Assembly: GCA_016874735.1 (NCBI GenBank)
Contig: VGTI01000014.1
Coordinates: forward strand, 1 to 64,000
From: Deltaproteobacteria bacterium
GTDB lineage: Bacteria; Bdellovibrionota_B; Oligoflexia; Oligoflexales; CAIYRB01
DNA: 64,000 nucleotides
Direction of reading: 5' to 3'
The position numbers were made by a program, and so were the translations under genes. The notes beneath the pieces are model-generated. The model did not search any database. It was not told the DNA's origin and saw only the letters and a list, made by a program, of their open reading frames with translations. Positions 17,295-26,614 of this stretch are shown here, in pieces (position 1 is the first letter of the stretch; every line of letters begins with the position of its first letter).

Positions 17295-18275
17295 TTACTT
17301 TCTGATTATTGATGCTACCCAATCCGAGACAAACGAGCTCACCCATCTGCGGTCACCAAACTCCGTAGGTTTGGAACCGATGAATGCACAGTGGCCGCCA
17401 CGCTCTTCAATCCTCAGCCGCACGTTGCGCGGCATGCCAGACTTAAACATAGATACTGGAATGATCGGATCGTCGGCAGCAGTGAGTATCGTAACGGGCT
17501 GGTTAATTGCGGCAAGGTATCTCTTGGCAGAGTACGCATCGTAGTAGTCGGATCTGTCGGCGAACCCCGCGACTTTGCAATTATAAACTTGATCGAGTTG
17601 GCGATGGGTAAGGACGAGCGGGAGGTCGCGCCTTAGGGAGCCAGGTTTCCTCGCTTCAACCATCTGCGCCTGCTTGACAAAGCGGAGGGTTAGCACCGAG
17701 TCAAATGGCCGATTGCGCCAGGATGCCAGCGCGCGTGACGACGTCTCAAGTTCGATCGGAGGACAGATGGCGAGCGCAGCGGTGACAGTAGACACTGGAT
17801 AGGATGCCGCATCGCCCAGAAGCCGAAGGATCATATTGCCCGACAGCGAGTAACCCACGACTAGACAGCGCCGGCCTGGCCATCGCTTCTCAAAATAGCG
17901 CAAGGTTTCGACAATATCGGACAGCCGGCCTGCGTGATAGAGGCTGGTAACGCGCTCCAAACTGCCGCCACCGCAGCCTCGATGATGGAAGCGCACGGTC
18001 GTATAACCCACACGGCTGAATACTTGCGCTTGACGTACGATCAGCGCATCATCCCCTGAACCACCGGACCCGTGCAGCAACAAGATGAGGGGCTTAACTG
18101 GATCATCTACGGCCGGTTGGTGAATATCGAGGCGTAGCTCATCGCCATCGCTAAGACCAACCCATTCCGTCACCGATGGCTTGACCGAGGATAAAGGGGG
18201 CGATACGGCCGCAAAAAACGTCTGGGCGTAGCCCTGCGGAATCAGCGGATGAGGGGTGAATTTACGCGTCGTCAT
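17295..18275 (-). CDS. YheT-family alpha/beta hydrolase
   Basis: A 326-residue hydrolase of the YheT/UPF0017 group. The oxyanion strand is PLILLLHGSGGSG, the nucleophile elbow is GYSLSGNM (Ser), the acid is probably Asp in TAADDPIIP, and the His is in ERGGHCAFIG. The N-terminal FTPHPLIPQGYAQTFFA is typical of the group (members usually start near HP-x-L-x-N/Q-x-H/Y-x-Q). Substrates of YheT proteins are poorly known; esterase or thioesterase activity is likely. The gene lies 43 bases after the stop of 18319-20283 on the same strand, so the two may be co-transcribed. Confidence 0.85.
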   Translation of the reverse strand: MTTRKFTPHPLIPQGYAQTFFAAVSPPLSSVKPSVTEWVGLSDGDELRLDIHQPAVDDPVKPLILLLHGSGGSGDDALIVRQAQVFSRVGYTTVRFHHRGCGGGSLERVTSLYHAGRLSDIVETLRYFEKRWPGRRCLVVGYSLSGNMILRLLGDAASYPVSTVTAALAICPPIELETSSRALASWRNRPFDSVLTLRFVKQAQMVEARKPGSLRRDLPLVLTHRQLDQVYNCKVAGFADRSDYYDAYSAKRYLAAINQPVTILTAADDPIIPVSMFKSGMPRNVRLRIEERGGHCAFIGSKPTEFGDRRWVSSFVSDWVASIIRK

Positions 18276-18318
18276 AACTCTATATTAGCAATCCCGCATG
18301 GCCCAGAGAAGATCATCA

Positions 18319-20283
18319 CTAAACAGAGCAGTCTGAGTAGGCCAGCTCTTCGTCTTTTATATCGCCGGTAGCACCTTGACGCTTTAGGACTACTTTGCCA
18401 GTAGCCGGAGCAGCGGCGCAGGCTTGAATCTTCTTAACGAGGCCGACATCGTAAAGGCCCGGATTTGGTGTGGTACCCTTTGCTGCATACCAAATAAAAT
18501 CAGGCACCGATTCTATCGGCTCGAATGAGCCACCTTTGTCGCGGGGTAGACGCCCCCATTCTCCCCCGATGATATTTTTGTTTTTATCGAGTTCAAGGGT
18601 GTAGGTCACCACCATGCGACCTGTCCTCTCGTCACTGGCATTTGAGGCATAAGTGAGCTGAGGTTCAATCTCAACGCCGAAGGTAATGGTGGCTTGAATA
18701 CTGACCAGAAAAGCTGTCCCCGGTGCACGAAAAGGCCCCAACGGATCTGACACTGACCCGATATCTACTGGTACACCGCCAGGAGCCTCGCCGGTGCGAG
18801 TTTTTATCGGCAAATACTCAAGTTCGTAGCCTTGTACTGGTTGGTTCCAAACCTCTGCATTGCGATCACGGTCGATGACAAATCCAACTTTACGGTCATG
18901 TATGAGCTTGGTCAAAGCTAGGTGCAACGTCATAGGATTGACATCCCGGCAACCAGCTCCTAGATGCAGCGAGCCAAACTGCTTAGTGACCGTTGCATCA
19001 GGCGCGAACAGATCTTTACTCATAGCGGCAGCACTCTCGTAAATGACCACCGCTACACGGTCATCCGTCAGTGCGCCTTGGAACTTGGCAAACTTCGTGT
19101 GCGGATCAAAGGGCGACGAACTATATTCGATAAAGCCTTCCCTAAACCGATTATTTTTGATGTGTATGTGCTTACCTTTTTCAGCTTCGCAACCGACGCC
19201 AATGCAGACCATTCCGTCGCTAATGCGCCCAGCAATTTTGGGCGGGTCTTTTGAGTTACAGCGTGTCGCCGCAAACTTGGTGGGTGGCAGTTGATCCGCC
19301 CATATTTTCGTGACAAGACCGCGAATGTCACCCTCAGTGAAAAGCACCTTGCGGTCGCCTTGATGCACCATCACCGCGTGCTTAGGCGCATCCTCAACCA
19401 CACTAGCCAGCGCCCAACCATGGCAATGGCCCATCCACAGATAATTATCGACATCGCTCACCTCCCAACCGCCCCAGGTGCTCCAGCTTGCCGCTGTCAT
19501 GGGGGTCAAGGGCAGTGCTTTGCTGGCGAACGCCATCTCCTTGGTCGTGAAAGGTGTACGCAGTGTCCGCATGGTACGTTGGTTAGCCTTGTAGGTGTTT
19601 AGGAGCTCCCCAAGGCGCACAGCGACAGCATTAATTTGTTCCGCGTATCTTTTGATAGTCTCATCAACCCGCTGCCGATCTGCCTCCGAACCAGCCTGAA
19701 GCCTACTGATCGTCTCGGATGCTTGGCGACCGAGTTCGTCAATTTGCTCGTTCAGGCCAGATATTTCACGATGGAGCTCTTTGTTCTTGGTAGTGAGCGC
19801 GTCCAGTTGCGGCCCAACGTCTGCGCCAAAGGATGCCTTAAGGGCCTCAAGATCCCGCCAAAAGCCAGCATCGGCCGCCTCGATCCTTCCAGCTACAATA
19901 TCGTACTTCTCTGCAGGTGACAGGTAGGCCGTCGCCAATGGATCAGTTGATGCGAGCGTTTCTCGTAGGGTAACGAGGGCCTCTGCAAATGATTGGGGCG
20001 AAGCCGGCAAGGCGCTGATCTTATCTCCAGCGGCCCACCGAGCCGCCAGGCCGCGTGCGGCAAGGGGCCAGTAAGTGTCGGACCAAGGCACCTGAATCTG
20101 TCCAGAGGTGGCGTCCTTGACCGAGTCCCAAGTGTAGGGAGGATCAATGCCAAGTAGAGTTGCAGCACCGGAACTGTCCGGGGCCTCTTTAACGTCTGTG
20201 GATTTGCTTGTGTGGCGACAGCCACCGACAATGCTTGCCACCGTGATTGCCAGGGTTGGACATACGACCCGCGCAAGACGCAT
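18319..20283 (-). CDS. large lipoprotein with transglutaminase-elicitor-like core
   Basis: A 654-residue lipoprotein (lipobox VGGC, Cys22). Residues 65-85 (PWSDTYWPLAARGLAARW) and the block around residue 287 (NYLWMGHCHGWALASVV) resemble the elicitor-type transglutaminase family first known from Phytophthora, in which the Cys of the GHCHGWA block would be the nucleophile. Between them, residues 155-240 form a coiled coil. After the core come a Cys-bearing loop (CIGVGCEAEKGKHIHIKNN), a His block and a C-terminal beta domain (about 490-610). The enzymatic reading is an inference from motif spacing; a noncatalytic envelope role is possible. Divergent from 20559. Confidence 0.5.
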   Translation of the reverse strand: MRLARVVCPTLAITVASIVGGCRHTSKSTDVKEAPDSSGAATLLGIDPPYTWDSVKDATSGQIQVPWSDTYWPLAARGLAARWAAGDKISALPASPQSFAEALVTLRETLASTDPLATAYLSPAEKYDIVAGRIEAADAGFWRDLEALKASFGADVGPQLDALTTKNKELHREISGLNEQIDELGRQASETISRLQAGSEADRQRVDETIKRYAEQINAVAVRLGELLNTYKANQRTMRTLRTPFTTKEMAFASKALPLTPMTAASWSTWGGWEVSDVDNYLWMGHCHGWALASVVEDAPKHAVMVHQGDRKVLFTEGDIRGLVTKIWADQLPPTKFAATRCNSKDPPKIAGRISDGMVCIGVGCEAEKGKHIHIKNNRFREGFIEYSSSPFDPHTKFAKFQGALTDDRVAVVIYESAAAMSKDLFAPDATVTKQFGSLHLGAGCRDVNPMTLHLALTKLIHDRKVGFVIDRDRNAEVWNQPVQGYELEYLPIKTRTGEAPGGVPVDIGSVSDPLGPFRAPGTAFLVSIQATITFGVEIEPQLTYASNASDERTGRMVVTYTLELDKNKNIIGGEWGRLPRDKGGSFEPIESVPDFIWYAAKGTTPNPGLYDVGLVKKIQACAAAPATGKVVLKRQGATGDIKDEELAYSDCSV

Positions 20284-20558
20284 CTTTAGGCCCCCGATAT
20301 GATGTTGGACTAAACAATAAGTTTACAGCAACAAGTCCCAGCTGCCAGCTTTTTGTACGCTCACTCCGGGAGGTTAGCACCGCTGCAGCGCCACATCTGT
20401 GCCTTTAATACGCGAAATTCCTAAGCTTTGCTTGGCCCATAACTGGGGACCGTCGCGTCTCACTTTGGTGGCACAGAACCTGCACGGATATTGGACATCG
20501 GTAGACTCAAGGCACACCTGCGGACCGAGATCAATATGTAGCTGTTACGGAGCCAGTC

Positions 20559-21383
20559 ATGAACTCAGTAAGGAACAAGATCCCAACCCAGCGAGCAAAA
20601 AACGTCACTCTGATCTTCACGATGTTGCTGGGATTGACGAGTAGCTGCGGCCCAAAAGCAGCCAGTGATCTGGCAGACGCGCAGGGAAGCTCTGACGGTC
20701 TCCGTGCCGGCACATGGGCTAAGCAATTAATTCTAGCGTCTGAATCGGCGGCGGCCGGGATCAGATCAGACGGTACGATTGAACGCCTATTCATCGTCAA
20801 AGCTACGAAGAAAGGCGATCAATTCTCAACTACCGAGCAGCTTTGCGACATCAGCGCGGCAGGTTCAAAGACCACTAAGCTGACTTTTCCCGAGGCCTTT
20901 AAGCGCGCCCTACCTGAACGCACAATCACGTACACCTTGGGAAAGAGCGGCACCCAGTCACTGCTTACATCGCCAGCCATCACGGAGGTCATCGGTGCCC
21001 GACTAGATAACCCAGCCAGCGACGAACTGCCGACTCGCGCGGCTGACGCACGCGCCTTCGATCAAGATGGCGACGAGCTGCCTGGCGTCACAGTGGAAGT
21101 AAGTGCATCAGCTTTGTTTGTAAGCCTCAGCGGCAAAGTCTATATTGTGCAGCGGACGATTCTCGAGGAGTCCGGTGTTGTAACTACCCCTGAACGGATA
21201 GACGGCACGATCAAGTGGACTATCGAGCAAAAGGTCCTAGGTTCGGATTCGACCGTGTTAGGTGCAGTGTCGCCCAAAATCACGCCGGACCTAGATCAAA
21301 GTCGGTTTAGCATGGTGAAAGTTGCCGAAGATGCCACTTGTCAGATGATTCTGGACGCCCGCCACCAGCTTTTCGGCAAGTGA
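20559..21383 (+). CDS. lipoprotein, unknown function
   Basis: A 274-residue lipoprotein with lipobox LTSSC at about residue 30 after a basic N-terminus. The mature protein contains no domain I recognise. It is mixed alpha/beta, with a Thr-rich middle and two further Cys residues (QLCDIS and ATCQMI) that may pair. The long n-region makes an internal start possible (ATG at 20622), which would leave only a very short signal peptide. It stands alone between a divergent lipoprotein gene and ppc. Confidence 0.6.
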   Translation: MNSVRNKIPTQRAKNVTLIFTMLLGLTSSCGPKAASDLADAQGSSDGLRAGTWAKQLILASESAAAGIRSDGTIERLFIVKATKKGDQFSTTEQLCDISAAGSKTTKLTFPEAFKRALPERTITYTLGKSGTQSLLTSPAITEVIGARLDNPASDELPTRAADARAFDQDGDELPGVTVEVSASALFVSLSGKVYIVQRTILEESGVVTTPERIDGTIKWTIEQKVLGSDSTVLGAVSPKITPDLDQSRFSMVKVAEDATCQMILDARHQLFGK

Positions 21384-21470
21384 ACACAGACAAAAAACGC
21401 GAAATGTCATTGGTCTAGGCGCCTTAAGCCGTTATAAGGAAGATCCTAACGGATTCCAAGCGTGAGATTT

Positions 21471-24242
21471 ATGACAAACAGCACTAACTCCAAGTTCCAA
21501 CAGGATCTCCAGTTCATTATGCAATGTCTGCGTGAGGTCCTTGTTGATCTCAAGCTCGCCAACCTCGTTGCCTTTGTGCCGTGGCTCCAGCCTGAAGCCC
21601 CACTCAAAGAGCAGGTGAGCGACGATCAGAATCTCGTACAACTGCTGTCAATTTCCTTCCAGTTACTCAATATGGTCGAGGAAAATACGACCATCCAACG
21701 GCGCCGCTTGCGCCAAACTGCTGATCACTTGGAGGAAGAGAGCGGGCTTTGGCCCTCGGCTCTTGCTGGACTAAGGAATCACGGTTTCGGGGCAGATGCC
21801 ATTCGGGCTGCTATAAGGCGCCTCCAAGTTGAACCCGTACTCACCGCTCACCCAACTGAGGCCAAAAGAACAGCCATACTCCAGCATCATCGCGACCTCT
21901 ATCTGCTGCTCGTCAAACGCGAAAACCAAATGTGGACGCCGATCGAGCGAGAGTGGCTCAAGGATGACTTCAAAACCGTACTGGAACGTCTTTGGCGCAC
22001 GGGGGCGACTTATGTGCAACGCCCGGAGGTCACCGACGAATTACAGAACGTGATGCACTACCTTAAAAATGTATTCCCGGAGATTCTGTCCTGGTTAGAT
22101 CGGCGCTTTGAATCAGCGTGGCAAGTTGCTGGGTTTGACGAGAAGCTGTCCTACATGAACCACGATTACCCAACTTTTACACTAGGCAGTTGGGTGGGTG
22201 GTGACCGCGACGGGCATCCCCTCGTCAGTGCTGCGATCACATCAGAGACGCTCAAGGCCTTGCGGCTCAATGCCCTGATCGTACTACGTCATAAGCTCCT
22301 AGATTTAGCTAAAAAGCTCACTATTACGGATCAAGGCCACGAGATCCCAGCCGCTCTAGTGCAGCGCCTGAGTGACTATGAGAAGACCTTACCGACTCAA
22401 TTTAGCGAGGCGAAAAAGCAGTCCCCCGACGAACCTTGGTTAGTACTGACGGCTGTGATGATCGCGCGGCTGCCCATCCAGGTCGTGCGTGATCATGCTG
22501 TCGAGTTGGGTGATCAGGACACGTGTTACCAGCACCCTAGCGAACTCATGGACGATTGCCGCACCTTACACGACTCATTGACGGCTATCGGCGCTGATAG
22601 ACTGGCTGATCATGAACTGCGGCAAGCAGTGCGCACGCTACAGACTGTTGGTTTTCACTTAGCCAAGCTGGATATTCGCCAAAACAGCCAATTTCACGAT
22701 AAAGCCATGCGAGACCTACTACAACTTGCCGGTATCCAGGATGCTACAACCTATCCAGAATGGACGAAAGACCGGAAGACGGAGTTCATCCGGCGTGAAT
22801 TAAAGTCGCCCAGGCCATTCTCGCCCGCTAACCAGGGCCACACGGGCGAGGCCAAAGCCGTTATCGATTGCCTAACCGTGGTCAGGACCCACCTCGATCG
22901 GTATGGACCGGAGGGCATAGGCTCGCTGATTGTGTCCATGACTCATGCAGCCAATGATCTCTTCACAATGTACTTGCTCGCGCGTGAAGCAGGTCTGCTC
23001 CGCCTGGAAAGCGACCGCCTCATCTGCAAAGTGCCCGTAGTACCGCTATTCGAAACGATTGATGATCTGGAGCGTAGTGAAGGCGTGTTGAACGAATTCC
23101 TCAACCATCCGATCACTCAGGCTAGCCTTGAGGATCAGCGTCGGCAGACGGGGCGATCACGGCCGATGCAGCAGGTGATGATCGGTTATAGCGATAGCGC
23201 TAAGGACGGCGGCATTCTGGCTAGCCAGTGGAATCTCTACAAGGCCCAAAAAGCGATGCACGTCGTCGCCGCTCGTCACGGAGTCGATCTCAACTTCTTC
23301 CACGGCCGGGGTGGTACCGTAGGTCGGGGATCGGGGCCTATTCACAGGTTCCTGCAGGCTCAACCTAAAGGCACTATGACCGGTGCCTTCCGCGTCACCG
23401 AGCAAGGGGAAATCATCGCGCGCAAGTACGGCAACTTTGCTACAGCCGTCTACAATGTCGAGACCATGTTAGCGACCGTCACGTCAGAGACTTTACTCAC
23501 GGATGAAAAGCACCCTGACGATCCTGTCTATCTGCGGGTGATGGAACAGTTGAGCAAGAGTAGCCAAGACACCTATCAGAGTCTGCTACAGGACAGTAGG
23601 TTTTTGCAGTTTTTCCGGACGGTGACTCCTATCGATGTGCTTGAACGTCTCAGGATCGGCAGTCGCCCCGCTAAGCGCACGGGACAGTCCACAATAGCCG
23701 ACTTGCGTGCCATTCCCTGGGTCTTTAGCTGGAACCAATCACGATTCTATTTGCCGAGTTGGTACGGTGTTGGCACTGCTCTTGAGAACCTACAAACCAC
23801 ATCTCCATCCGACTTCCAGCATATTACAAATCACCTCGGATCGTTCAGTCTACTGAATTACCTACTTCATAATGTTGAGACCACCGTGGCTTCGGCCAGC
23901 CCGGAAATTATGGGATGGTACGCCGATCTACTTGATGACCAAGTAGTCCGTACTTACTTTATGCAAAAAATCACGGATGAGTACGAACGCACAAAACGCA
24001 TGCTCGTCAAAGTGTTTGGTAGTCCGATTGAGGGGCGTCGCCCCCATGCCGTGCGCACGATCGCCATGCGCGAGACGGGACTACGCACGCTGCACAAAAT
24101 GCAAATTAATCAGATACGCGCTTGGCGCGCGGCACAACATGGCACCGAGGATACCCATGGATCCCATGCCACCGATCAGTTACTAAATCAATTGCTGATT
24201 ACGGTTAGCGCTCTAGCTAGCGGTCTGAGAAATACGGGCTGA
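21471..24242 (+). CDS. ppc: phosphoenolpyruvate carboxylase
   Basis: Cytoplasmic enzyme converting phosphoenolpyruvate and bicarbonate to oxaloacetate, an anaplerotic step for the citric acid cycle. About 923 residues, normal for the family. Landmarks are VEPVLTAHPTEAKRTAIL with the catalytic His near residue 128, the GSWVGGDRDGHPLVS loop, MIGYSDSAKDGGILASQW, and the mobile loop FFHGRGGTVGRGSGP with its essential Arg. The ending QINQIRAWR, then ISALASGLRNTG-like, is also canonical. An in-frame GTG at 21462 is the alternative start; neither has a strong ribosome site. Monocistronic, convergent with the acetyltransferase at 24250. Confidence 0.97.
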   Translation: MTNSTNSKFQQDLQFIMQCLREVLVDLKLANLVAFVPWLQPEAPLKEQVSDDQNLVQLLSISFQLLNMVEENTTIQRRRLRQTADHLEEESGLWPSALAGLRNHGFGADAIRAAIRRLQVEPVLTAHPTEAKRTAILQHHRDLYLLLVKRENQMWTPIEREWLKDDFKTVLERLWRTGATYVQRPEVTDELQNVMHYLKNVFPEILSWLDRRFESAWQVAGFDEKLSYMNHDYPTFTLGSWVGGDRDGHPLVSAAITSETLKALRLNALIVLRHKLLDLAKKLTITDQGHEIPAALVQRLSDYEKTLPTQFSEAKKQSPDEPWLVLTAVMIARLPIQVVRDHAVELGDQDTCYQHPSELMDDCRTLHDSLTAIGADRLADHELRQAVRTLQTVGFHLAKLDIRQNSQFHDKAMRDLLQLAGIQDATTYPEWTKDRKTEFIRRELKSPRPFSPANQGHTGEAKAVIDCLTVVRTHLDRYGPEGIGSLIVSMTHAANDLFTMYLLAREAGLLRLESDRLICKVPVVPLFETIDDLERSEGVLNEFLNHPITQASLEDQRRQTGRSRPMQQVMIGYSDSAKDGGILASQWNLYKAQKAMHVVAARHGVDLNFFHGRGGTVGRGSGPIHRFLQAQPKGTMTGAFRVTEQGEIIARKYGNFATAVYNVETMLATVTSETLLTDEKHPDDPVYLRVMEQLSKSSQDTYQSLLQDSRFLQFFRTVTPIDVLERLRIGSRPAKRTGQSTIADLRAIPWVFSWNQSRFYLPSWYGVGTALENLQTTSPSDFQHITNHLGSFSLLNYLLHNVETTVASASPEIMGWYADLLDDQVVRTYFMQKITDEYERTKRMLVKVFGSPIEGRRPHAVRTIAMRETGLRTLHKMQINQIRAWRAAQHGTEDTHGSHATDQLLNQLLITVSALASGLRNTG

Positions 24243-24249
24243 GAGCGGC

Positions 24250-24981
24250 TCAATGGTCGTAGTTTTTGATGGCCAGCACGCAGCTATCCACGCCACCGAT
24301 CGACCGAAAGGGCTCGGCACCACCAAAGCTAAAGGACCGATAGGACACGGCTGCCACTGGTTGGTAACCGTGTTTATTGATGAACACATGTTGCGAAATG
24401 GGTCCGGTCAATTCGGCAACGGCACCAGTATATCCCTTGGTCCTGCCGTTCATGGCGCTCGCTTTGAGCAGTCCCTGCGCCACGCCCCGGCCAGCTGCGC
24501 GCGTATCGGTCGCGACCATGCTCTCGTGAACAAATTGCCGCATGTTCTCCGGGCCTTGGTTCTGAAAGTATCGTTGGTGTAACTCGTCAATCAATCCAAA
24601 GACGGCGCTAAACCTATCGACAATCGACTTAGACCATTGCGCAGGGTTGTCTGAACCTAGATTCTTGGCCAAAACGCAGCCGAGTATTTTGTCCGGCTGA
24701 CTCTGGTCGTAGGCAACCACAGACAGCTCGTCACCTAGCGATGCCTCAAGAAGAGGGACGATCATCTCGCGCATCTCCGAACTAGAAATTTGCAGTGCTA
24801 CGGCTAGGGGATCATGGTGTGCAAAAGCAGCCGCCAATAAAGACGCTGCCTGGGCGACGTCTTGTTTGCCCAATACTCTGAATCCTACGGTGTCGCTGTG
24901 GTCGTTCATGATCTGAGTTGTCTTATAGTTGGTATGGCGGACAGGGTCCTTTAGATCATACACCTGGTTATAAACAATCAT
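24250..24981 (-). CDS. GNAT-type acetyltransferase
   Basis: A 243-residue protein with the layout of GNAT N-acetyltransferases. An N-terminal FRVLGKQDVAQAASLLAAAF precedes a region HESMVATDTRAAGRGVAQGL where the acetyl-CoA loop (R/Q-x-x-G-x-G/A) reads RAAGRGVAQ. The final strands carry FINKHGYQPVAAVSY. The substrate is unknown. Two starts are plausible, ATG 24981 and ATG 24909; the second begins close to the domain. Neither has an obvious ribosome site. Convergent with ppc (stops 8 bases apart). Confidence 0.75.
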   Translation of the reverse strand: MIVYNQVYDLKDPVRHTNYKTTQIMNDHSDTVGFRVLGKQDVAQAASLLAAAFAHHDPLAVALQISSSEMREMIVPLLEASLGDELSVVAYDQSQPDKILGCVLAKNLGSDNPAQWSKSIVDRFSAVFGLIDELHQRYFQNQGPENMRQFVHESMVATDTRAAGRGVAQGLLKASAMNGRTKGYTGAVAELTGPISQHVFINKHGYQPVAAVSYRSFSFGGAEPFRSIGGVDSCVLAIKNYDH

Positions 24982-25062
24982 TTTTTGATTGTTTTGTGTC
25001 GATGGCGGGCTGCCGGGCTTTGGAGTTAAAGGAGACGCAAAATCTTCGGAAGACGCACTTTT

Positions 25063-25100
25063 CTGAATTTAATGAAAGCCAATTTTTTCAGTAAATTCAG
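25063..25100. promoter_or_regulatory. 9-bp dyad upstream of the 25182 lipoprotein gene
   Basis: CTGAATTTA (25063-25071) and TAAATTCAG (25092-25100) are exact inverted repeats 20 bases apart, between the divergent genes at 24981 and 25182. It could be an operator for either side. Confidence 0.35.
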
Positions 25101-25181
25101 TTTAATGGATTATTGCGCTAAAGTTTTGCGCTTTTCCCGCCGATAAGAGTTCATCTTTAACCCAAGGTAGGAACACCCCCC

Positions 25182-25949
25182 ATGCAAAACATCAATAAGT
25201 CTCTAAAGATTGGTCTTTTCATCATCGGCTTTAGCGTCATTGGCTGCGGATCTAGTGAATTCACCGGCGCCAATGAGTTCGGTACCGGCACGGGACCGAA
25301 GAGCTCCTTAAATAGCCCTGCGTCGGCCGCGAAGAGTCAACTCGCTTCAAACGAGCTAAGTGGCAGTAATCCCAATGAGGGCACCGAAAATAAAACGCCT
25401 GGCACGTCCCCCGGTGAATCAGAGTCAAATGGAAAACCAGGCACATCCACAACCGTAGTCGAAGACAAAGGGACGCCCGGCAATCAGTTGACGGAGATGG
25501 TGTGCCCAAAACGACCTGCCAAGGGCTGGGACACCTGTGAACAGGAAAAGAAATTGCGCACCGGGATCAATAAATGTCTGACCGTTTGGGGAGCTAACTC
25601 ACCGTTTAACGCATCATCTCCCTACAGAAACCTGGGCGTATCGGTCAATATCCTCGGGTTCGGCTCCACCATCGAAGACACCAACGTCACGGCTGCACCA
25701 GAGTTGGTGGTAATCCCCGTCGCGGTGAATGTGCTAACCATCACAAAATACCGCCTACTTAATCCGAACGGCTGGTACTGTATGATCGCCGACGTGGGTG
25801 TGGGTGCAGCAATTGGTGTCGACCTTCATAAGACCGCGCGCCTTGCAGATAGCCGCGTCGACGTACGAATACTCACCGCTGGCTCTAACGGCCCGGCCAC
25901 CGTTGATGTCCATGTCCTGTCGGCTGTTAAAGTCCGTCGCGTCGATTAA
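25182..25949 (+). CDS. lipoprotein with low-complexity linker, unknown function
   Basis: A 255-residue lipoprotein with lipobox VIGC (Cys near residue 22). Residues 30-105 are a disordered linker rich in Gly, Ser, Thr, Asn and Glu, with repeated PGTS-like units. From about 108 a compact domain begins with paired Cys (VCPKRPAKGWDTCEQ, INKCLTVWGAN) and ends in beta strands (RVDVRILTAGSNGPATVDVH). The linker suggests a domain held away from the membrane. A strong terminator follows at 25970. No family recognised. Confidence 0.6.
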   Translation: MQNINKSLKIGLFIIGFSVIGCGSSEFTGANEFGTGTGPKSSLNSPASAAKSQLASNELSGSNPNEGTENKTPGTSPGESESNGKPGTSTTVVEDKGTPGNQLTEMVCPKRPAKGWDTCEQEKKLRTGINKCLTVWGANSPFNASSPYRNLGVSVNILGFGSTIEDTNVTAAPELVVIPVAVNVLTITKYRLLNPNGWYCMIADVGVGAAIGVDLHKTARLADSRVDVRILTAGSNGPATVDVHVLSAVKVRRVD

Positions 25950-25969
25950 AAGTCCACATCCAGCTCCCG

Positions 25970-26008
25970 TACGGCGATCTTAACCCTCGAAGATCGCCGT
26001 ATTTTTTT
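25970..26008 (+). terminator. strong intrinsic terminator
   Basis: TACGGCGATCTT (25970-25981) pairs perfectly with AAGATCGCCGTA (25990-26001) around AACCCTCG, followed by seven T. It ends the 25182 transcript. Confidence 0.92.
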
Positions 26009-26088
26009 GGATCATGTTTTTGCCATTACGAATGCGTGCCGGTGTGATAAACGGAGCATCTCAACTAAAGATGCTTTAGGACCCACCC

Positions 26089-26556
26089 ATGACGACACTC
26101 CGGACACGCCTCACATCAGTCGCTCTGATGCTGGCAGCACTTAACTCAACTGCCTTGCGTGCCGATACCTCCTTGAATCAAGCTCCCGTTTACGAGCAAG
26201 ACTTTAGCGCCGAGCGCACGATATCTGATCGCGGGCGCACCATCTGGTGGCGCTACCATGCTTCGTCAAGGACACAAACTACGGAATATTTTGGCACTGC
26301 CCCGACTATGGAAGTGACCGTAATGGACACGGTGATCCTCCAACAATACTGGCTTAACCTTGCTACCCTTGAGCTAGCCATGGTCATCAACACCCCGGTG
26401 AGTAACGGCAATCAGGTCGAGAAACAATCTCCTGGCTCCGCGTCCTACCGTGACAGTATCGAGGCCATGGCCTCAGCCATGGACAACATGATAGGCTTGG
26501 ATGCGCGGAACCAGGATCTGAAGGCTGCTGTCACTTACCTGCTTCAGCTGCAGTGA
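26089..26556 (+). CDS. small exported protein, unknown function
   Basis: A 155-residue protein with a signal peptide (about 1-25, ending ALRA). The mature part is beta-strand rich in its first half (YEQDFSAERTISDRGRTIWW) and helical at the end (AMASAMDNMIGLDARNQDLK). The esterase gene begins only about 25-60 bases later on the same strand, so they may share a transcript. Not recognised. Confidence 0.5.
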   Translation: MTTLRTRLTSVALMLAALNSTALRADTSLNQAPVYEQDFSAERTISDRGRTIWWRYHASSRTQTTEYFGTAPTMEVTVMDTVILQQYWLNLATLELAMVINTPVSNGNQVEKQSPGSASYRDSIEAMASAMDNMIGLDARNQDLKAAVTYLLQLQ

Positions 26557-26614
26557 GCTCCCGCGCTAGCTTAATGCTAGAATGGAGAGAACACCTGGGA
26601 CTGGAGATTATTTC

